Positions 45,356-56,454 of a DNA stretch of 64,000 nt are shown here, in pieces. Numbering within the stretch: position 1 is the stretch's first letter; every line of letters begins with the position of its first letter. Source of the stretch: Sinotaia quadrata. Its lineage: Eukaryota > Mollusca > Gastropoda > Architaenioglossa > Viviparidae. Under the pieces are notes generated by a model, which was not told the DNA's origin, made no database searches, and saw only the letters and a list, made by a program, of their open reading frames with translations. The translations under genes were made by a program, and so were the position numbers. The stretch is from the NCBI GenBank assembly GCA_028829895.1, contig CM054177.1, positions 35,117,064 to 35,181,063 of the forward strand, given 5' to 3'.

Positions 45356-46025
45356 TAAATACTAACTATAACATTCAGAAGAGATAATATTTCAGTGAGA
45401 AATACAATTATTAATAACAGTGACAAATGAACTATAACATTCAGAAGAGATAATATTTCAGTGAGAAATACAATTATTAATAACAGTGACAAATGAACTA
45501 TAACATTCAGAAGAGATAATATTTCATTGAGAAATACAATTATTAATAACAGTGACAAATGAACTATAACATTCAGAAGAGATAATATTTCAGTGAGAAA
45601 TACAATTATTAATAACAGTGACAAATGAACTATAACATTCAGAAGAGATAATATTTCAGTGAGAAATACAATTATTAATAACAGTGACAAATGAACTATA
45701 ACATTCAGAAGAGATAATATTTCAGTGAGAAATACAATTATTAATAACAGTGACAAATGAACTATAACATTCAGAAGAGATAATATTTCAGTGAGAAATA
45801 CAATTATTAATAACAGTGACAAATGAACTATAACATTCAGAAGAGATAATATTTCAGTGAGAAATACAATTATTAATAACAGTGACAAATGAACTATAAC
45901 ATTCAGAAGAGATAATATTTCAGTGAGAAATACAATTATTAATAACAGTGACAAATGAACTATAACATTCAGAAGAGATAATATTTCAGTGAGAAATACA
46001 ATTATTAATAACAGTGACAAATGAA
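45356..46025. repeat. 66-bp minisatellite, ten almost identical copies
   Basis: Unit ACTATAACATTCAGAAGAGA, TAATATTTCAGTGAGAAATA, CAATTATTAATAACAGTGAC, AAATGA. Copies differ at only a base or two (for example one ATTTCATTGAG), so the array is young or homogenised. Because 66 = 22 codons, the - strand stays open for 227 codons as a hydrophobic leucine/isoleucine repeat. Codons carry no sign of selection, so this is not called a gene. Confidence 0.97.
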
Positions 46026-46313
46026 CAATAAGTAAGCGTTTGGAAATAAGAAAATAATTTTCGTTTTAGTGTTTGAAACATATTTTGTATATATTTGCTA
46101 AATACGTTTTTCATTAGTTTTTCTTCGTATTTTCATATATTTGTTATTGTTACACTCTATTAAAAATAATAGTATTATGTTAAAAGTTAAAATATCTGGA
46201 AGCAATATCCTTCAATGGTTGCATAAATCCGATAACTGAAAAAAAGGATAACTTCTTATAGAAACTGCTTTCATCAGTCTTCTTACGGAATACAGCCGTG
46301 AATCTTGGAACAA
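46026..46313. other. AT-rich DNA, nothing recognised
   Basis: No gene or repeat. If the - strand exon at 46314-46480 is real, this is its 3' UTR side. Confidence 0.4.
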
Positions 46314-46480
46314 TTATATTCTGCAATACGTGCCAGTGTTTTCAAGAGAACCGGCAGGCTGTTCGTCAAGAGAAGCGCCCTGCAGTGCGGCGTGTCCTTG
46401 CTGTGCGGTAGTGATGCTAGCGGTGTAAGGAACTTGACTTGACACGAGGCCCTTCACTCTTTTAAGCAAGAAGTCAATTA
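46314..46480 (-). CDS. Candidate terminal coding exon on the - strand, unknown protein
   Basis: On the - strand a pyrimidine-rich tract ending CAACTACCAG (AG at 46481-46482) is followed by 167 bp: two leading bases, then open codons to TAA at 46314-46316. The frame reads VIDFLLKRVKGLVSSQVPYT-like, then ASITTAQQGHAALQGASLDE, QPAGSLENTGTYCRI. The central 110 bp is far richer in GC than anything within several kb, and its amino-acid composition is ordinary rather than repeat-like. No family is recognised, and no upstream exon was found at higher coordinates. It may be the cytoplasmic tail of a longer protein, or a chance ORF in a foreign fragment. Confidence 0.35.
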
Positions 46481-48059
46481 CTGGTAGTTGAGATTTAAAA
46501 AAGAATATGTATAAACTGAAAAATGTTTAGTTTTGCATTCGCTATCCTTTTAAGACAGCAATCGGTCAAAGAAGGCGACAAGGCAAAAATACCCAATCGT
46601 ATTCCAAATCTCTCTTATTTGCGTTTTCTCTACGTCACTTCGCTAAAGTGACGTGTTTCTTACTTATTATAGATAAATGACATTTTCTTTACTTCAGTGG
46701 GTAAAGATGTGGTCATATTAGTGGAAATCGTCAGTAGATTGGCAGATTTTTCTTTTCTTTTCTTGGATAAGGTGAAGTTTCCATCATTACAATTGGATAA
46801 AGTGATGATGATACATTATTTGTAGCAATGTATGAGACCACATTGTATACCATAACATACTCTAAAGTCTTTGCCTTAGCAAATTCCACATTATATGTCA
46901 CATATATAGTACAGTATAATGCCGGAAATTATTACACAGTGTAGGTGTATTCCATATTATATACCACCTAAACTGTATGTCATAGTATAATCCACAGTGT
47001 AGACCACATTAAATATATTGCTATAGTTATGTTATAGGATATGGTGCCATAGTTAAGCTACACTCTATTGATTAAGTGAAAGACACATTGTATTCTACAG
47101 TACATAACACAGTATATACCTATTACTCTCTATGTGATCAGGTATACTTTAATATATTCCATAGCATATGATACAGTGAATGCGATTGTTTATGCTACAT
47201 TACATTGCTATAGTGCATACCATAGCGTAATCCACATTGTAGATGATGTATTGCATGCGATAATATAGTCTACTTTATAATTATGACGCAGTGTAAGCCT
47301 TACTGCATGTTACCTTACATCCAATTGTGTATGCCATTTTGTATGGCACAGTGTAAGCAAAGTTTTGCTCAAGGTTAACGTCAGCGCTTGTTGGAAATAA
47401 TTAAATACAATATAGTCAAACATCGAATTTGCATGGTTTGACAGAAAATATGTACGCAGAATTGAAAAAAAAAAAATTAGTATATAATTATAATGACACT
47501 GGGTAACATAAATGTCTGATCCGCACCTTCTAACATATTGCTTCTTTTAATAATCAATGATGAGCATGTAAGTTTCTGCCTTTCCTAACCTTAATGGTAC
47601 GCTTCGCTTCGCTTTTCCCACTCATTTTGTCACTTACAGATAGCACTCGTCACACAGTTGTCTAATTCGCACGCTTAATGCTGTCAGTCACATTCGATTA
47701 AAGACCGAGATAAATTTAGAGAGAAAGACGGAGAGAAAGAGAAAGGGGTAACAGAAAGGTGTGTTAATGTGGAAAGCTGCAGGGGAGAATTAATGAGCTG
47801 AGAGACAGAAGGATGCTCAGCATTAGAAAAAATTCGATAGGTTGAAAGGGAAAAACCTCTACTTTCTCGTTTTTATATACGCGATTAGGCTACCGTTTTT
47901 TTTTCCACAATCAACCGTTTGATACCCATAATCTTAATAATGAGTAGAATCGAAAGGTCAGAAATATAATATTGCACTGAACTCATGGTTGGACTAGAAG
48001 TACGTAAATATGATAAGTATTCTATGTACATTCCCAGCAGTTGTATATATAAAATTAAT
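46481..48059. other. AT-rich DNA with a loose repeat field
   Basis: 46830-47360 is full of irregular CATAGTATA/CCACATTGTA/GTATACCA echoes, probably an ancient minisatellite. A perfect 9-bp inverted repeat lies at 46632-46654. No gene recognised. Confidence 0.5.
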
Positions 48060-49485
48060 TAGACAAGACTGTATTTCTTACAATGTAACTTGAAGGCAAT
48101 AAATGTGATTTGTATCCGTGCAGCATAACTTGGAGTCCGTATACAATATCCTGTAATTCTTACAGTATAACTTTTAGTCTTTACAGTAAAACCTGTAGTC
48201 CGTACAGGACAACTTGTAGTCTTTACAGTATAATTTGTAGTCATTATACTATAACTTATGGTCCGTATAGAACAATTTTTAGTCCTTATATATAACTTGT
48301 TGTTCGTAAAGTACAACTTTCGGTCCGTATAGTACAACTTATAGTACTTGCAGTATAAATTGCAGTCCGTATATTTTAACTTGTAGTCAGTACAGTATAA
48401 TTTGCATCCGTATAGTATATATTATAGTCTGTACATAATTACTTGCATTCCTTAGAGTACAACTTAACAGCCCTTATAGTATAACTTTAAGTCTCTATAC
48501 TATATCATGTAGTACGTACAGTAAAAGTTGCAGTCCGTATAGTACTCCGTGTAGTCCATATAGTACAGCTTGTAATCTGTACTGTATAAGTTGGAGTCCA
48601 TATAGTATAACTTGCAGTCATTAGAGTATAACATGCAGTCCATATAGTAGTCATTTAGTATAAATTGTAGTCCGTATGTTTAACGTCAGTAATACTTGTC
48701 ATCCTTATAGAGTAACTTGTAATCTCTAAGTATAACTTGCAGTCCATATAGTAGAACTTGTAATCTGTATACATTAACTTGTATACCTTACATATATCTT
48801 TTAGTCGTATAATACAACTTGTAGTCCTTACTGTATAAGTTGTAGTCCTTACAGTATAACTTGCAATCCTTACAGTACAAATTGCAATCCGTAGAGTTCA
48901 ACTTGTAGTTCGTACAGTGTAATTGTAGTCCGTATAGTATATATTGCAATCCTTAGAGTACAAATTATAGTCCGTATATGTTCCTTACAGTATAACTTGG
49001 CCGTATAGTAAACATGAGGTCCTTACAGTATAACTTTTAATCCTTATAGTAGAACTTGTAGTCCGTGAAGTATAACTGCAGTCCCTACAGTACAATTGTA
49101 GTCATTACAGTATAATTTTCAGTCCATGTAGTATAACCTTTTTGTCCATATAGCATAACTTGCAGTTTTTTTCTTTCTTGTTATCCGTACATCATAACTT
49201 GTAGTCTGTGCAATGTAAATTGCAGTCCGTAAAGTAATACTTGCATTTTTATAGTATAACTTACAGTCCCTGTAGTATAACTTGTAATCCGTACAGTATA
49301 ACTTGTAGTCTGTACAGTGTAACTTGCAGTTCGTAGAGTATAACTTTCAATCTATACATTATAGCTTGCAGTCTGTACATTATAACTTGTAGGCCGTACA
49401 GTATAATTTGAAGTCTGTATATTATAACTTATTTTCTGTACAGTATTACTGGACGTTGCATCAGTATAACTTGTATTATGTATAA
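48060..49485. repeat. Highly diverged minisatellite, about 21-bp unit, 1.4 kb
   Basis: Dozens of variants of TTGTAGTCCGTACAGTATAAC, with unit lengths drifting between about 18 and 23 and no two adjacent copies identical. The 7-residue reading frames that appear on each strand follow the 21-bp period. Confidence 0.92.
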
Positions 49486-49799
49486 AATTACTTTATATCG
49501 TGAAATAGGCGTTTATGTATTTGAGAGGAAAAGTTATTTAAGTCATTCCGATTGTTCAATTCTGTCATTCTACCACTATTACTATTATCACCATCACCAC
49601 CACTACTATTGCTAAATGTGTTCATTTGCGCTAATTGTAAAATTGTAAGCACTTTCAGTCATGATTACAAAGGTCAACATTCGTGAGCCAGTGAGCGGGT
49701 GAAGATTGAGAAAAGTTCCAGCGACCAATGTTGGGGCTCTAAACCAAGACTTTGTGCATGCAATGGTAGCGCCTTTGCCTCACAGCCACCTATCTCTCC
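49486..49799. other. Intergenic DNA, nothing firmly recognised
   Basis: 49690-49800 is less AT-rich. It contains CAATGGTAGCGCCTTTGCCTC, which resembles a tRNA D-arm/anticodon-arm region, but no B box or T-arm follows. Confidence 0.4.
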
Positions 49800-49935
49800 A
49801 AAATAATGTGCAGACCAGTCTAACAACTAGCTCATTATGCCTTATATGTTGTGCAGACCAGTGTAACAACTAACTCACTATGCCTTTTATGTTATGTCTA
49901 TACCAGTCTAACAACTCACCCACTATGCCTTATAT
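49800..49935. repeat. Imperfect repeat, about 50-bp unit, three copies
   Basis: Unit around AGACCAGTCTAACAACTA, CTCACTATGCCTTATATGTT and GTG. Confidence 0.85.
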
Positions 49936-50375
49936 GTTGTACAATCCAGTCATCGAAGTAGCTCAGACAACTTTATATAGTGTGCAGTTCACTAAGGATT
50001 CCAATGATCTAATTAGCCCAGTAAGCCCAATATGTTGTACACGGCAGGTAAAACTGTTGTTTGCATGTTGCTTAAGTTGACAAGAGCTTTAACAGATAGA
50101 GGTATGTTTAGCATTTCCCTTAAAGAGTCATACGAATTGTATTTCCAAGACAATTTTAATCGTGCGTCACATCGAAAGAATGTTGCGTGACAGAACGCTA
50201 TTTGGATTCTATTTCGGTGACAATTGTTTTTTAAATACAATGTTGCTGATTGTCATCTTTCAGAAATAATGTAAAAATGTTGACTACCCAGAATCAAAAT
50301 ATAAATGCCATTTTCAACGAACTTGATGCTTGCAAGCCATTCAGCTAAACAGTATTTAAAGTGCTTTCTCGCGTG
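49936..50375. other. AT-rich DNA, nothing recognised
   Basis: No gene or element seen. Confidence 0.5.
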
Positions 50376-51505
50376 TTAGTTTACAGGGCCAGTGTCCTAA
50401 AGAGTGCTAGTTTACAGGGCCAGTGTCCTAAAGAGTGCTAGTTTGCAGGACCAGTGTCCTAAAGAGTGCTAGTTTACAGGACCAGTGTCCTAAAGAGTGC
50501 TAGTTTGCAGGACCAGTGTCCTAAAGAGTGCTAGTTTACAGGACCAGTGTCCTAAAGAGTGCTAGTTTACAGGACCAGTGTCTTAAAGATTGCTAGTTTA
50601 CAGGGCCAGTGTCCTAAAGAGTGCTAGTTTACAGGACCAGTGTCTTAAAGAGTGCTAGTTTACAGGACCATTGTCCTAAAGAGTGCTAGTTTACAGGGCC
50701 AGTGTCCTAAAGAGTGCTAGTTTACAGGGCCAGTGTCCTAAAGAGTGCTAGTTTATAGGACCATTGTCCTAAAGAGTGCTAGTTTACAGGACCATTGTCC
50801 TAAAGAGTGCTAGTTTACAGGGCCAGTGTCCTAAAGAGTGCTAGTTTATAGGACCATTGTCCTAAAGAGTGCTAGTTTACAGGACCATTGTCCTAAAGAG
50901 TGCTAGTTTATAGGACCAGTGTCCTAAAGAGTGCTAGTTTGCAGGACCAGTGTCCTAAAGAGTGCTAGTTTACAGGGCCAGTGTCCTAAAGAGTGCTAGT
51001 TTACAGGGCCAGTGTCCTAAAGAGTGCTAGTTTACAGGACCAGTGTCCTAAAGAGTGCTAGTTTACAGGGCCAGTGTCCTAAAGAGTGCTAGTTTACAGG
51101 GCCAGTGTCCTAAAGAGTGCTAGTTTATAGGACCATTGTCCTAAAGAGTGCTAGTTTACAGGACCATTGTCCTAAAGAGTGCTAGTTTATAGGACCAGTG
51201 TCCTAAAGAGTGCTAGTTTGCAGGACCAGTGTCCTAAAGATTGCTAGTTTATAGGACCATTGTCCTAAAGAGTGCTAGTTTATAGGACCATTGTCCTAAA
51301 GAGTGCTAGTTTACAGGACCAGTGTCCTAAAGAGTGCTAGTCTGCAGGACCAGTGTCCTAAAGAGTGCTAGTTTACAGGGCCAGTGTCCTAAAGATTGCT
51401 AGTTTATAGGGCCAGTGTGCTAAAGAGTGCTAGTTTACAGGGCCGGTGTCCTAAAGAATGCTAGTTAATAGTGCTAGTTTACAGGGCCGGTGTCCTAAAG
51501 AGTGC
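50376..51505. repeat. 31-bp minisatellite, about 36 copies, with hairpin in each unit
   Basis: Unit AGTGCTAGTTTACAGGRCCA followed by GTGTCCTAAAG. Variants at fixed positions (ACAGGG, ACAGGA, ATAGGA, GCAGGA; CAGTG or CATTG) recur in the same order in two places, showing block duplication. Most units contain AGGAC-N4-GTCCT, a short perfect inverted repeat. Confidence 0.97.
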
Positions 51506-51664
51506 TTAGAACTAGTTTTGTTTGCATGTCATGATACACATATTCTAAAACGGCGTAGCTTCCAATTTGTTTACTTTGACGGAGCCAGCAAATATATTAC
51601 TAGTCAATATCTTTTCTTGTTTTGTATTTTGTTCTCTAACAAAATCGTTTTGAAATTGAAAATA
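51506..51664. other. AT-rich spacer
   Basis: Nothing recognised. Confidence 0.5.
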
Positions 51665-51805
51665 ACATTAAAGTCATTTACATTTTGCGAGAAGTGAAAG
51701 TATAACACTTGTAGCCACAATCGTGAGACTGAGAGATAACGATTAAAGTCATTTGCATTTTGCAAGAAGTGAAAGTGTTACACTTGTAGCCACAATCATG
51801 CGTAT
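51665..51805. repeat. 75-bp tandem repeat, two copies
   Basis: Unit ATTAAAGTCATTTRCATTTT, GCRAGAAGTGAAAGT and ACACTTGTAGCCACAATC. Confidence 0.9.
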
Positions 51806-52417
51806 GGGAAACTCTGGAGACAAGCAAACAAAACGGCGAAAATTGCTGCTGGGTCCATGGAGACAATTAGGCAAGGATCGAGACAGAAGTACCAATTATG
51901 CAACAAGAGATGTGAATCTTCTTTCATCCGTATGCTGAATACACACTGAGAGAGGGGCACACCACTAAAATTTGTAATGGTTGTTTAGAGATGTTCAGAC
52001 GATGTCGCAAGCATGTGGGACCTTTGAAAGAAATTAGTGCACTCGGGACCTTATGCATGTCGCAAGCATAACGATAGTTGCTCCATACTGCGCTATATGC
52101 CTGGTACACAAGCAACAGATTTAGTTTTCAATTCAGTAATTAACGACAATCATCAAGGGTGGGGCTCAGACGCTGTAAGAGAGGGGTTTTAGGACTACGT
52201 ACCATTCTTTGCAGACGACATGCCTCACGTGACAAGAGCGTCTGAGGACCCTCTCCAGCCATGCAGCACTTTCCGCTCTGAACCCAGTTGACCCCTACTT
52301 GTTCATAAGGGGCGCCAATGTGGCGCGACCTTTCTTCTGAAGAGAGGACCACAGAAGAAATGAGTGCCAAAGAGTTGCGATGATAAACTTCTCTCCCTTC
52401 CATTATAGATCTTGTCC
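51806..52417. other. GC-richer block of unknown origin
   Basis: 52140-52400 is clearly less AT-rich than its neighbours. It has an open - strand frame of 87 codons (stop side 52140), which includes CCMAGEGPQTLLSREACRLQ. I recognise no domain. It could be an exon, or the leader of an LTR element (GGGGCGCCAATGTGGCGCGA near 52310 is palindromic around GGCGC). Two short CGCAAGCAT repeats lie near 52005 and 52065. Confidence 0.3.
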
Positions 52418-52480
52418 GTTTTCTCTGCCTTCCATTATAGATCTTGTCCGTTTTCTCTGCTTTTCATTATAAAAATGTCT
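52418..52480. repeat. 32-bp repeat, two copies
   Basis: CCTTCCATTATAGATCTTGT followed by CCGTTTTCTCTG, in tandem from about 52396. The third copy has decayed. Confidence 0.85.
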
Positions 52481-52654
52481 TTTCCTCACCCTAGCATTTA
52501 TATTTTTTTCCATTCTCCAATTCATTAACAGCTTCCTTTCTATTTGTTTCTTGCTGTTAATCTTGCTATAATAATTCATCCTCTTCAACATTATTCATAT
52601 TAGTTTTGTTTCTTTTATTTCATTTCCATTTAACATACATATTTTCACTTGGAA

Positions 52655-52955
52655 TCCCTTAAAAAGCTGTTTCATCCGTGTGTTCTCTTTGAGTCCCTTT
52701 AAAGAGCTGTTTTATCCTTGTGTTCTCTTTGAATCCCTATAAAGGAGCTGTTTTATTTTTGTGTTCTCTTTGAGTCCCTTTAAAGAGTTATTTTATCCTT
52801 GTGTTCTCTTTCTTTAACAACTCCAATCTATTGTAGGTCTCCCTTTCTAATTTAGAATAAATATCTTCTCTTTACCTAGATGTCATTATAACCTTTCTAA
52901 ATTAGAATAAATATCTTCTCCCTACCTAGATGTCATTATAACCTATTAACTTTCT
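52655..52955. repeat. Two adjacent short arrays (about 40-bp and 57-bp units)
   Basis: 52660-52815 has four copies of TGTTCTCTTTGAGTCCCTTT then AAAGAGCTGTTTTATCC. 52840-52950 has two copies of CTTTCTAAWTTAGAATAAAT then ATCTTCTCYYTACCTAGATG. Confidence 0.85.
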
Positions 52956-53049
52956 TTCTTTATTATAAATTGTATGTCTTTGATTTCTCTCATTTAAAAA
53001 AAATCTTACAATGTGTGGCAAAGTGGTTTTGTTTATCCATATTTCTTGA

Positions 53050-53205
53050 CTTGATTGTTATATAAATTGTTAAATTGTCAAAGTAACCCGATATTGGGCA
53101 CTCCTTATGATGGTATGTTTGTAATTGTCAGAGTTGGAGTAAACAACTCTATCTGAGAATATGCTAGAATTTGCTGATACAATCCAAACCAATTCGAATC
53201 AAGGA
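53050..53205 (+). mobile_element. Dispersed repeat family A, copy 3 (5' end)
   Basis: Starts TGTTAAATTGTC and continues GGGCACTCCTTATGATGGTA, GAGTTGGAGTAAACAACTCT, GAATATGCTAGAATTTGCTGA. This is the reverse complement of the best-conserved end of copies 1 and 2. The match fades at about 53200, just before a 23-bp array. Confidence 0.65.
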
Positions 53206-53217
53206 GTGAAAGTAGAC

Positions 53218-53325
53218 CTTCAGTTGGAAGTAAAATTAGGCATTAGGGGTGGAATAAAATTAGGCATTAGTGGTGGAGCAAAATTAGGCATTAGTGGTGG
53301 ATCAAAATTAGACCATCACAAGTGT
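53218..53325. repeat. 23-bp tandem repeat, about four copies
   Basis: Unit AAATTAGGCATTAGTGGTGG followed by AGC. Confidence 0.9.
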
Positions 53326-55884
53326 GTGAAATAAACCTTTATGAGGGTTCTAAGTCTAAATGTGTTACTCTACACCTCCGTGAGTGTTAAATGCAAACCT
53401 TCCTAGGAAATATTACCTCTTAAGTCAAACAAAACGTTCACTAAGGGAATTAAACTAGTCTTTCATAAGCTTTCATTGTAATGTACAAATTTAACACATT
53501 CAAAGCAAGTGTCGTTGCTATACCCTGGGGTGACTTTGTAATAATGAATTATATCAGTTATGTGTAGTTAGTTATGATACAAAACATCTACATGTGCCGA
53601 TGCAGAGTATGGGTCACTGGTTAGGTATGAATATCTGCAACTGTTAGGCCGATATACTGGTACATCGCCACGTTGGCTCCGCCCCCACTCAGATCTCAGC
53701 TGAGAATCAATGTTTATGAATATATATATATGAAACAGAGGACAAGACATAATCATTAGATTGTACAAAAACAAATGATAGAAATTACTTCACTAACAAA
53801 TATGCGTTAAAAATAATAACAGGAAATTTAATAAAAGAAAAATTAACAAGATTTAGAAAAACAAGTTCATCCTAAGCCAGTTCGCTACACTGTAGTCACT
53901 TTCTGGATGGGCACTTAACTTATGCACTGGAATGACATCACAGTATTGTAGACTTGAATATGGCACAGTCAATGGTTCAGAACGTCCCAATCAATCCAGC
54001 GACAAAAATTAAACAGAGACAATGCAGTCAGCTACAAAAACAGGCAGCTACAAACAATCAGCCATAAAGCTCAGCAGACAAAACAAAAACCCTGAAACAA
54101 TAGTAAAGCCTAAGTGTCCAGTTGATTGCTCAATTAATAAATATGAAGTTTGGCATAAGCCTCTGAAAGAAAGAAATATTAACATATTCAAAATAAAACA
54201 TAGCATATAACATCCTAATACAACCTAATCATTCATACAATACAAAGACGCTTTACCTTATCCAGCCAAGGGTTTTTGCTCTCATATACAACCCATGGTC
54301 GGGAGGGACTATGATTCCAGTTGCCACTCTCAGACAATTTTCAGGAGCGAGTGAAGATACAATTTTCACTATGGGACTTTTATCACCCTTGGGATCGCAC
54401 CTGCGTCTATTAGACACGCTTTCTATCTGACCAATTGCTTAGCGCTAATACGGATTATGCCTTTCTAATGACTTCTAAACACCTAGCTAACAACGCTTCC
54501 ATTGTATACCAAACACACACAAGTGCCGCAAAAATAATCTCTAGCTAGCTTATGGGCCATTGATCATGCAGCTTAAACAACAAACACTCGATCACCTATC
54601 TGCCGCAAACATCAAACACCGGTCAATAAATCTACCCCCTTGCACACTCATTAGTTCAGGACCTCACTTCTAAGTCAACATAACGCAATACGCACAGATC
54701 ATTTCAAATTACAATAATGTTCAATTTAAATGCAACAATGAAAATTTATATAAAATATATTGAAAAATTCCCCGTCATACAACAGCAAGATACATGCTAC
54801 AGTTATTTAAACAGGTAAAAGATACATTATAATCAAGGCAATGTATTACAGCAATCAAATCAAATGTAAACTTTTTCTTTTCAGTCAGTGCACTTTCCAA
54901 CATTGTCAGACAGAGGTAGAAATGGGTTAAGCGCAAAAAAACATAGAAAATAGAGCTATAATCAGCTAATGTGTCAGCGAATCTATAAAGCAACTGCCAT
55001 TAAGTGTAGATATGTTTCTCATGACCATAGAGATACGTCCTGATGAAAAAGACTTGGACAAAAGAGGAATTTCCGTATTGAAATGAAACGGTTTGAATAG
55101 AGCAGAGTTCTCTATATCATCAACTGTATTCAAAGTTTACAGAGAAAATAGCTACATGTCGCCTCGAGCCTTAATCCACAGCGAAATAAAAGTAAACACG
55201 TTTGTGTGAAGGCAGAGAACATTTAACACGCACCCACTCAATACCCTGGGTAGGAACCTCTCGACAACAATGGGATGGGAAATTCGGATGTGGTATTTTT
55301 TGCCGCCCGTCGACTTCGTTTCGTGACGAGTGTCGCGGCAAAAAATATTTAGCTTTCCTTTCTGAAAACAAACTGTCTGAACGCGTTCTTACAAATCAAG
55401 TCCAATGATGCGTACGAAGCAGAAAGCAAAAGTATGGTCTAAATGAGTCGATGGTGAGCCCACCACCACAAAGAGCCACGCCTGGCAGGTGACGCTGTAC
55501 TGTGCAAACAACCGGATACAGCAAGTAGCAAAGCATGACAAGCTAAGTTACTGATATACTTTTGGTTTAGTTCAGGGTCTAATATTTTAATAAGATAGTG
55601 AAATAATACTTGCTGTAATGATGGCAATGATAACAGATATAACATTTTTAAAATAAGCAGGTAATCCAGACATACCTTATCCACACAAGTACTATAGCAG
55701 TCCGTTAGAGATCCATAGAACAAATAAATGACAAGATTCAACGACCTCAAATTACAATCATTATAATAATGTAAGCCTGTAGATTTATAATATAGACTTA
55801 TAATTCTGAAATAATCAAGAATCCATAACCGGAACGATTAATTTTGAGTGAAACAATTACGTTACGGCCACACTAAACTTAAAA
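53326..55884. other. Intergenic DNA with a strong hairpin
   Basis: No gene is recognised. 53590-53710 and 55200-55520 are less AT-rich. A perfect 13-bp inverted repeat is at 55294-55306/55335-55347. Frames at 55171-55371 (-), 55202-55408 (+) and 55439-55750 (-) show no family match. Confidence 0.45.
55294..55347. other. 13-bp perfect inverted repeat (hairpin)
   Basis: TATTTTTTGCCGC (55294-55306) and its exact complement GCGGCAAAAAATA (55335-55347) flank 28 bases. The arms lie in a GC-richer island and contain CCGC/GCGG, so a stable stem-loop or a palindromic binding site is possible. Confidence 0.6.
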
Positions 55885-56185
55885 TGCCAGTTCATTGCAT
55901 TAAAATATAACTAGAAATCATTGCATTAAAATATATCTAGAAATCATTGCATTAATATATAACTAGAAATCATTGCAGTAAAATAGAACTAGAAATCATT
56001 GCAGTAAAATAGAACTAGAAATCATTGCAGTAAATAGAACTAGAAATCATTGCATTAAAATAGAACTAGAAATCATTGCATTAATATATAACTAGAAATC
56101 CTTGCAGTAAAATAGAACTAGAAATCATTGCAGTAAAATAGAACTAGAAATCATTGCAATAAAATAGAACTATAAACCATTGCAG
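55885..56185. repeat. 26-bp tandem repeat, about eleven copies
   Basis: Unit ATCATTGCAGTAAAATAGAA followed by CTAGAA, with GCAGTAAAATAGA and GCATTAATATATA variants. Confidence 0.95.
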
Positions 56186-56454
56186 TTAGCGTTCAATGGT
56201 TCTTTTTTCAAAGTTGTTACATAAAATATCAACATACACTTTACTTTAGCAAGGCAGTATTCTTTGCATTCCTATAAGCAAATATACATTTTCACACTAA
56301 TAAAACAGTTCATAGTAGAATGCTAGAAATATAAGATTCTCACAACGTATTGACTAAAGGCAGAGAGCTATCAAACGTGATTAACTATTACAAATATTTC
56401 ATTAAATTACTTAATAGCTTCATACTAAAGACAGAAAAACATGAGTACGATACT

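Noticed and set aside
45337..46020. 227-codon - strand ORF, the longest in the window
   Set aside because: It is ten translations of a 66-bp minisatellite unit whose length is a multiple of three. Only the last few residues lie outside the array.
49755..49800. tRNA-like stretch CAATGGTAGCGCCTTTGCCTC
   Set aside because: It resembles a D-arm to anticodon-arm region, but no B box, T-arm or acceptor pairing follows. At most a decayed tRNA-derived SINE piece.
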